Source: Streptomyces sp. SolWspMP-5a-2
Lineage (GTDB): Bacteria > Actinomycetota > Actinomycetes > Streptomycetales > Streptomycetaceae
Assembly: GCF_900091845.1 (NCBI RefSeq)
Contig: NZ_FMCI01000394.1
Span: forward strand, 1-64,000
DNA: 64,000 nt
Reading direction: 5' to 3'
The notes beneath the pieces were generated by a model. That model did no database searches. It worked only from the letters and a program-made list of their open reading frames with translations, and had not been told where the DNA came from. The translations under genes were made by a program, and so were the position numbers. Of the stretch, positions 59,273 through 64,000 are shown in pieces. How positions within the stretch are numbered: the stretch's first letter is position 1; each line of letters starts with the position of its first letter.

Positions 59273-60472
59273 GTGAACGTGCTGGACATCCTGTTGCTGC
59301 TCGCCGCGGTGTGGTTCGCGGTCGTCGGCTACCGCCAGGGATTCGTGGTCGGCATCCTGTCGGTGACCGGCTTCCTGGGCGGCGGCCTCGTGGCCGTGTA
59401 CCTCCTCCCCGTCCTCTGGGACGTCCTGACGGACGGCGCGGAGGTGAGCACCACCGCCGCCGTGGCCGCCGTCGTCATCGTCATCGTCTGCGCCTCCGTC
59501 GGGCAGGCCCTGACCACCCACCTCGGCAACAAGCTGCGCCGCTACATCACCTGGTCACCGGCGCGCGCCCTGGACGCGACGGGCGGCGCCCTGGTCAACG
59601 TGGTGGCGATGCTGCTGGTGGCCTGGCTGATCGGCTCGGCCCTCGCCGGGACGACGCTGCCCACGCTCGGCAAGGAGGTGCGCAGCTCCCGGGTGCTGCT
59701 CGGGGTCTCCCGCGCGCTGCCCGCCCAGGCCGACAACTGGTTCGCGGATTTCTCCTCCGTGCTCGCCCAGAACGGCTTCCCGCAGGTCTTCAGCCCCTTC
59801 TCCAACGAGCCCATCACCGACGTGCAGCCCCCGGACCCGGCCCTGGCCGGCAGCAGGGTGGCCGCCGCGGCGAAGAACTCCGTCGTCAAGGTGACCGGCA
59901 CCGCGCAGAGCTGCGGGAAGGTCCTGGAGGGGTCCGGGTTCGTCTTCGCCGCCCGGCGCGTCATGACCAACGCGCACGTGGTCGGCGGGGTCGACGAGCC
60001 CGTCGTGCAGATAGGCGGTGAGGGCCGCCGCTACGACGCCAGGGTCGTCCTCTACGACTGGCGCCGCGACATCGCCGTCCTGGACGTGCCCGGCCTGGAC
60101 GCGCCCGCCCTGAAGTTCGCCTCCTCCGACGCGCGCAGCAGCGACAGCGCGATCGTGGCCGGATTCCCCGAGAACGGCTCGTACGACGTCCGCTCGGCCC
60201 GGGTGCGGGGCCGGGTGATGGCCAACGGCCCGGACATCTACCACCGCGGCACCGTCCGCCGCGACGTCTACTCGCTGTACGCGATGGTCCGTCAGGGCAA
60301 CTCGGGCGGACCGCTGCTGACCCCGGACGGCCGGGTGTACGGCGTGGTCTTCGCCAAGTCCCGGGACGACGCCGACACCGGGTACGCGCTGACCGCGGAC
60401 GAGATCAAGGACGACATCAGCCAGGGCCGCACGGCGAACCAGCAGGTGGACAGCGACAGCTGCGCCCTCTGA
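59273..60472 (+). CDS. CvpA/trypsin membrane serine protease (MarP-like)
   Basis: The GTG at 59273 begins a 399-residue protein whose first 170 residues are four membrane helices of the CvpA domain (for example LDILLLLAAVWFAVVGYRQGFVVGIL). The external trypsin-like domain has TNAHVVGG (His), YDWRRDIAVLD (Asp) and RQGNSGGPLL (Ser), so the triad is complete. Related MarP of Mycobacterium protects against acid stress, but the role in Streptomyces is unknown. A strong terminator follows. Confidence 0.9.
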   Translation: MNVLDILLLLAAVWFAVVGYRQGFVVGILSVTGFLGGGLVAVYLLPVLWDVLTDGAEVSTTAAVAAVVIVIVCASVGQALTTHLGNKLRRYITWSPARALDATGGALVNVVAMLLVAWLIGSALAGTTLPTLGKEVRSSRVLLGVSRALPAQADNWFADFSSVLAQNGFPQVFSPFSNEPITDVQPPDPALAGSRVAAAAKNSVVKVTGTAQSCGKVLEGSGFVFAARRVMTNAHVVGGVDEPVVQIGGEGRRYDARVVLYDWRRDIAVLDVPGLDAPALKFASSDARSSDSAIVAGFPENGSYDVRSARVRGRVMANGPDIYHRGTVRRDVYSLYAMVRQGNSGGPLLTPDGRVYGVVFAKSRDDADTGYALTADEIKDDISQGRTANQQVDSDSCAL

Positions 60473-60480
60473 GCGTCGAC

Positions 60481-60510
60481 GACGGGCCCGCGGCATGCCG
60501 CGGGCCCGTC
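60481..60510 (+). terminator. Terminator after the serine protease gene
   Basis: Perfect 13-base arms (60481-60493 and 60498-60510) with loop CATG, nine bases after the stop codon. Confidence 0.88.
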
Positions 60511-60572
60511 GGTGTGTCAGGTGTGGGGCCCTTCACGGAGACCGGAAGGGCGGTTCGGTGGAAAGGCGCGCG

Positions 60573-60755
60573 TCAGGCGCGCGGATGGCGCAGCCGCACC
60601 GAGACCCAGCGGGCCCGGCGCCGCAGGATGCGGGGGATCCCCACGCGCGGATCGGTCTCCGTCGCCTGCGGGGAGCCACCTCGTTGGTGGGGGCTCGGGC
60701 CGCCCACTGTGCGGCGATTGCGTGCTACGTCACTGTAGTCGTGCGTCCAGCCCAT
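60573..60755 (-). CDS. Possible small basic protein
   Basis: The 60-residue frame from ATG 60755 has strong third-position GC and many Arg residues (RILRRRARWVSVRLRHPRA). No clear ribosome binding site precedes it and the family is unknown. It lies downstream of the hydrolase gene, in the 410-base space before the terminator. The rest of the space at 60756-60882 holds nothing recognised. Confidence 0.4.
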   Translation of the reverse strand: MGWTHDYSDVARNRRTVGGPSPHQRGGSPQATETDPRVGIPRILRRRARWVSVRLRHPRA

Positions 60756-60882
60756 ACCCGGACGTCTGCCCCCGCCCCAAGGTCGATAACCGCCTCGCGC
60801 GGCCCCAATTGGCCTATGCACCAGGCAACCCGGTGTTCGTCGGACAGGTGTTCAGATCCGGACGGCGGGCGGGTCCCGCGGG

Positions 60883-61836
60883 TCACCGGTCGGGTTCCGG
60901 GTCCTTCAGCCAGTTGACCAGTTCGGTGGAGAAGGCGACCGGGTCCTCCTCGTGCGGGAAGTGCCCGAGCCCGTCGAACAGCCGCCAGCGGTAGGGCGCC
61001 TCGACGTACACCCCGGACCCGGCCGCGCTGCGGATGCGCATCACGGGGTCGAGCGAGCCGTGCAGATGGAGCGTCGGCACGCGCAGCGGGCGCTTCATCC
61101 GCCGGTTGAACTGGATGCCGTCCGGCCGCGCCATCGACCGGACCATCCAGCGGTACGGCTCGATCGCGCAGTGCGCGGTGGACGGGATGCACATGGCCCG
61201 CCGGTAGGTCTCCACCGTCGCGTCGTCCGGCAGCCGCGGGCCCGACCAGTCCCGGATCAGACGGCCCACCAGCTCGCCGTCGTCCGCGGTCAGTCTGCGC
61301 TCCGGGATCCACGGCCGCTGGAACCCCCAGATGTACGAACCGGCGCCGGTCTGCTTGACGTCCGAGAGCATCGCCGAGCGCCAGCGGCGGGGGTGCGGCA
61401 TTGACGCGACCGCCAGGCGCCGCACCAGCTTGGGGCGCATCACGGCCGCCGTCCAGGCCAGGTAGCCGCCCAGGTCGTGGCCGACGAGGGCGGCGTCCGG
61501 CTCGCCGAGGGACCGGATCACCCCGGTGATGTCGAGCGCCAGGTTGGCCGGGTCGTAGCCGCGCGGCGTGCGGTCGCTGCCGCCGACGCCCCGCAGGTCC
61601 ATCGCGACGGCCCGGAACCCGGCGTCGGCGAGCGCCGTGAGCTGGTGCCGCCAGGCCCACCAGAACTGGGGGAAGCCGTGCAGCAGCAGCACCAGCGGGC
61701 CGTCGCCCACCTCCGCGATGTGGAAGCGGGCGCCGTTCGCGGCGACATCACGGTGTGTCACCCGGGTGCCGTCGGGAAGGGTCTCCGGTCGGACGACCGA
61801 GGCGGGCTGCGCCGAAGGTGTGGCGGGGTCGGTCAT
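60883..61836 (-). CDS. Alpha/beta hydrolase (epoxide-hydrolase-like)
   Basis: The 317-residue product has LLLHGFPQFWWAWRHQL (oxyanion HGFP), AMDLRGVGGSDRTPRGYD and ALVGHDLGGYLAW, with nucleophilic Asp in GHDLGG. LHGSLDP and GLGHFPHEE complete the acid and His. This is the epoxide hydrolase/haloalkane dehalogenase subgroup. The ATG overlaps the stop of the holin-like gene. Confidence 0.9.
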   Translation of the reverse strand: MTDPATPSAQPASVVRPETLPDGTRVTHRDVAANGARFHIAEVGDGPLVLLLHGFPQFWWAWRHQLTALADAGFRAVAMDLRGVGGSDRTPRGYDPANLALDITGVIRSLGEPDAALVGHDLGGYLAWTAAVMRPKLVRRLAVASMPHPRRWRSAMLSDVKQTGAGSYIWGFQRPWIPERRLTADDGELVGRLIRDWSGPRLPDDATVETYRRAMCIPSTAHCAIEPYRWMVRSMARPDGIQFNRRMKRPLRVPTLHLHGSLDPVMRIRSAAGSGVYVEAPYRWRLFDGLGHFPHEEDPVAFSTELVNWLKDPEPDR

Positions 61837-62327
61837 GAGGACGAGCGTGCCACAGCCTCGACGGCGGCGGGGGACCGGTCCTCGATCGCCGGGAACTCCG
61901 GGCGCGGGTGCGGCTTGGCGTTCTGCAGGACGCCCGCCGTCTCCTTCACCGACGCGGCCACCTTCTGCGGGCCCTTGCCCTTCTTCGCCTTCTTGAAGAA
62001 GACGAATCCGATCAGCCCGAGGAGGAGCGCCACCAGCACGTTGGCCGCGAACGACAGCAGGAAGCACCAGCCGAGGTTCAGGCCGGTCCAGGCGTGCAGG
62101 CCGTAGGCGAGGGCGAAGCTGAGCATCGGCAGGGAGAACACCAGTACCAGGAGGGCCGCCAGGACGGCGACGGTGCCCAGACCACCGCGCTTGACGTCCT
62201 GCTTCAGCTGCGCCTTGGCCAGCGCGATCTCGTCGTGCACCAGCGCCGACATCTCGGCCGTGGCCGAGGCGAACAGCTGGCCGATGCTGCGTTCGGCGCC
62301 GACCGGGCTGCTGTCGGGTGTGCTCAT
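61833..62327 (-). CDS. Phage-holin-family (DUF1469) membrane protein
   Basis: The 164-residue protein has ATAEMSALVHDEIALAKAQLKQDVKRGG, then two hydrophobic helices (VAVLAALLVLVFSLPMLSFALAYGL and CFLLSFAANVLVALLLGLIGFVFF), the DUF1469 profile. The cytoplasmic tail is charged. The four-base overlap with the hydrolase gene shows coupling. Confidence 0.87.
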   Translation of the reverse strand: MSTPDSSPVGAERSIGQLFASATAEMSALVHDEIALAKAQLKQDVKRGGLGTVAVLAALLVLVFSLPMLSFALAYGLHAWTGLNLGWCFLLSFAANVLVALLLGLIGFVFFKKAKKGKGPQKVAASVKETAGVLQNAKPHPRPEFPAIEDRSPAAVEAVARSSS

Positions 62328-62367
62328 CGCCGTCTCCCTCGTATCTCTTTTGTACCGTCCCGTCAGA

Positions 62368-63804
62368 TCATGCCGGACGGTCGTCCCGATCGCCTGCCCC
62401 GCCCGTCACTTCCGCACTCCCGTGGCGCGCGGCTGCGGTCTCCTCGGCGAGCCTGCGGTGCTCCGCGGCCTTGCGTTCGAGCAGCTCCGCCATGCGCAGG
62501 TGGTAGGCCGGGTCGTCCTGCTCGTAGATGTCGGGGATGCCGTCGCGGTCCTCGTCGCGCTCCTCCGCCTCGCACATCCGGCGGTACTTGGCGTTGCGCA
62601 CCTTCAGCAGCACGGTCGCCAGCACCGCCGCGATCAGCGAGCCGGTCAGGACGGCGGCCTTGACCTCGTCGGTCAGCTGCGCGTCCCCGGTGAAGGCCAG
62701 CTCGCCGATGAGCAGCGACACGGTGAAGCCGATCCCGGCGAGCGTGGCGACCGCGAAGACGTCCGCCCAGGCGAGGTCGTCGCTGAGCGAGGCCCGGGTG
62801 AAGCGGGCCGTCAGCCAGGTGCCGCCGAAGATGCCGACCGCCTTGCCGACGACGAGCCCGAGCGCCACGCCGAGCGTCTCCGGCCGGGTGAAGACGTCGC
62901 CCAGCGCGCCGCCCGACAGCGTCACCCCGGCGCTGAACAGCGCGAACAGCGGCACGGCGAGCCCCGCCGACAGGGGGCGCACCAGGTGTTCGACGTGTTC
63001 GCCGGGGGAGCGGGTCTCGCCCTCGCGGGTGGTGCAGCGCAGCATCAGGCCCATGGCGACGCCCGCGATGGTGGCGTGGACGCCGCTGTTGTACATCAGG
63101 CCCCAGATCACCAGCGCGAGCGGCACGTACACGTACCAGCCGCGCACGCCCTTGCGCAGCAGCACCCAGAAGACGGCCAGGCCCACCACCGCGCCCGCCA
63201 GCGCGACGAAGTCGATGCGGCTGGTGAAGAAGACCGCGATGATCAGGATGGCGAAGAGGTCGTCGACGACGGCGAGGGTGAGCAGGAAGGCGCGCAGGGC
63301 GCTGGGCAGCGAGGTGCCGATGACGGCGAGGACCGCGAGGGCGAAGGCGATGTCGGTCGCGGTGGGCACCGCCCAGCCGCCCAGGGAGCCGCCGCCGACG
63401 GCGTTGACGAGGGTGTAGACGAGCGCCGGGGCGGCCATGCCGCACAGGGCCGCGACGACGGGCAGCGCCGCCGTCCGCGGGTCGCGCAGGTCACCGGCGA
63501 CCAGTTCGCGTTTGAGTTCGACGCCGGCGACGAAGAAGAAGACGGCCAGGAGCCCGTCGGCCGCCCAGTGCGCGACCGACAGATGCAGCCCGAGGGCCGA
63601 GGGGCCGAAGTGGAAGTCGCTGACCTCGTGGTAGCTGCCGCCGAGCCCGGGGACGTTCGCCCAGACCAGTGCGGCGACCGCGGCGAGCAGCAGCAGCACG
63701 CCGCCGACCGTCTCGGTGCGCAGCGCGTCGGTCACATAGGTCCGCTCGGGCAGCGAGAGGCGGCCGAGGAACCTGCGGGCGGGGGCGGGGCGGGGCGCGG
63801 GCAC
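62368..63804 (-). CDS. nhaA: Na+/H+ antiporter NhaA
   Basis: The 478-residue protein has RELVAGDLRDPRTAALPVVAALCGMAAPALVY, VPTATDIAFALAVLAVIG and TLAVVDDLFAILIIAVFF, where the paired Asp residues bind Na+ and H+. Twelve membrane helices are expected. The C-terminus has a long helical cytoplasmic tail. The start is GTG 63804. It exchanges external protons for sodium to maintain pH and salt balance. Confidence 0.94.
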   Translation of the reverse strand: MPAPRPAPARRFLGRLSLPERTYVTDALRTETVGGVLLLLAAVAALVWANVPGLGGSYHEVSDFHFGPSALGLHLSVAHWAADGLLAVFFFVAGVELKRELVAGDLRDPRTAALPVVAALCGMAAPALVYTLVNAVGGGSLGGWAVPTATDIAFALAVLAVIGTSLPSALRAFLLTLAVVDDLFAILIIAVFFTSRIDFVALAGAVVGLAVFWVLLRKGVRGWYVYVPLALVIWGLMYNSGVHATIAGVAMGLMLRCTTREGETRSPGEHVEHLVRPLSAGLAVPLFALFSAGVTLSGGALGDVFTRPETLGVALGLVVGKAVGIFGGTWLTARFTRASLSDDLAWADVFAVATLAGIGFTVSLLIGELAFTGDAQLTDEVKAAVLTGSLIAAVLATVLLKVRNAKYRRMCEAEERDEDRDGIPDIYEQDDPAYHLRMAELLERKAAEHRRLAEETAAARHGSAEVTGGAGDRDDRPA

Positions 63805-63929
63805 GGTGGGATCCTCCGGTCGGTGGGCAGCACTGAACGCATGCCGACCAGACTTCCCGGCGCACCTTTTCCCTCACTTTACTCAATCGGCCGCCGGTGC
63901 GGTCAGGTGATCTCACCGTAAGGACGAAA

Positions 63930-63959
63930 AGGGCACCCGGCGAACGCGCCGGGTGCCCT
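63930..63959. terminator. Terminator between nhaA and the partial gene
   Basis: Perfect 12-base arms (63930-63941 and 63948-63959) downstream of a leftward stop codon at 63979. It would terminate the gene that enters from the right. Confidence 0.7.
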
Positions 63960-63978
63960 CGCCGCCGTACCGGTGGGC

Positions 63979-64000
63979 TCAGTCCTCGCTGGACGAGGCG
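63979..64000 (-). CDS. C-terminal end of a leftward gene, possibly acsA
   Basis: Only the last six codons (ASSSED and a TGA at 63979-63981) are in the window, ahead of a strong terminator. Acetyl-CoA synthetase often ends in a similar Ser/Glu/Asp tail and lies near nhaA in related genomes as I recall, so acsA is a guess. Confidence 0.4.

Noticed and set aside
60756..60882. Additional gene between the small protein and the hydrolase gene
   Set aside because: No start with ribosome binding site and no coding bias could be found.

Overview
The window is Streptomyces-type chromosomal DNA: very high GC with strong G/C at third codon positions, GTG/TTG starts and ATGA overlaps. It carries a WhiB-family wblA gene, a 224-residue Crp and an endonuclease III in an order that I recall from the Streptomyces coelicolor core (around wblA/crp/nth). 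The left end (1-7588) and right end (43686-64000) are chromosomal. The middle 36 kb is two integrative elements stacked at one tRNA-Pro gene.

Left flank: a secreted surface protein, then a compact operon of DUF4331 protein, TPR protein and NicO-type metal permease with a histidine-rich loop. This looks like a metal-handling locus.

Element A (7589-31649) is bounded by two copies of a 45-bp segment of the tRNA-Pro 3' end. Its backbone is on the right: MobC and relaxase, a DUF2637 membrane protein, a DUF3631 ATPase, an XRE regulator with a three-copy operator array, an excisionase-like protein, and a tyrosine integrase with a LacI-type HTH insertion. It has a relaxase but no FtsK/TraB pump. Its cargo is (i) a membrane alpha/beta hydrolase, a four-TM protein and a small protein that share a Gly/Asn amyloid-like motif across a 1-bp overlap, and a PIN-like nuclease; (ii) a divergent regulator plus an extra peptide deformylase; (iii) a run of four glycosyltransferases, a P-loop kinase and a flavoprotein; and (iv) between integrase and attachment site, a protein with another amyloid-like motif. 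Groups (i) and (iv) look like an undescribed defence or signalling system. Group (iii) looks like an undescribed glycan pathway whose second enzyme resembles a phage-type protein.

Element B (31605-43727) is a pSAM2-like actinomycete integrative and conjugative element: Pif-like Nudix protein, KorSA-like GntR regulator, TraSA-like FtsK pump, spread genes, RepSA-like initiator, Xis and Int. Its cargo includes a two-gene Pycsar system (class III cyclase plus PycTM-like membrane effector) and an HATPase protein. Variants of one dyad (ACTCGT-N4-ACGAGT) precede its regulatory and transfer genes.

Integration sites: three identical 45-bp copies (7589, 31605, 43683) each lie beside a different long hairpin. 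Each element therefore brought its own tRNA 3' end and terminator, and the intact tRNA-Pro(CGG) remains at 43686-43759. Repeated arm-type sites flank both ends of each element, which fixes the boundaries independently of gene content.

Right flank: Pr6Pr-like membrane protein, metallophosphoesterase, GatB/YqeY protein, a bifunctional penicillin-binding protein, wblA, two ArsA/Get3-like ATPases, DUF4177 and RidA proteins, two Nudix hydrolases, an MBL hydrolase, a nucleotidyltransferase, crp, an endonuclease III with a histone-H1-like tail, a CvpA/trypsin membrane protease, an alpha/beta hydrolase, a holin-like protein and nhaA. A further gene, possibly acsA, is cut by the window end.
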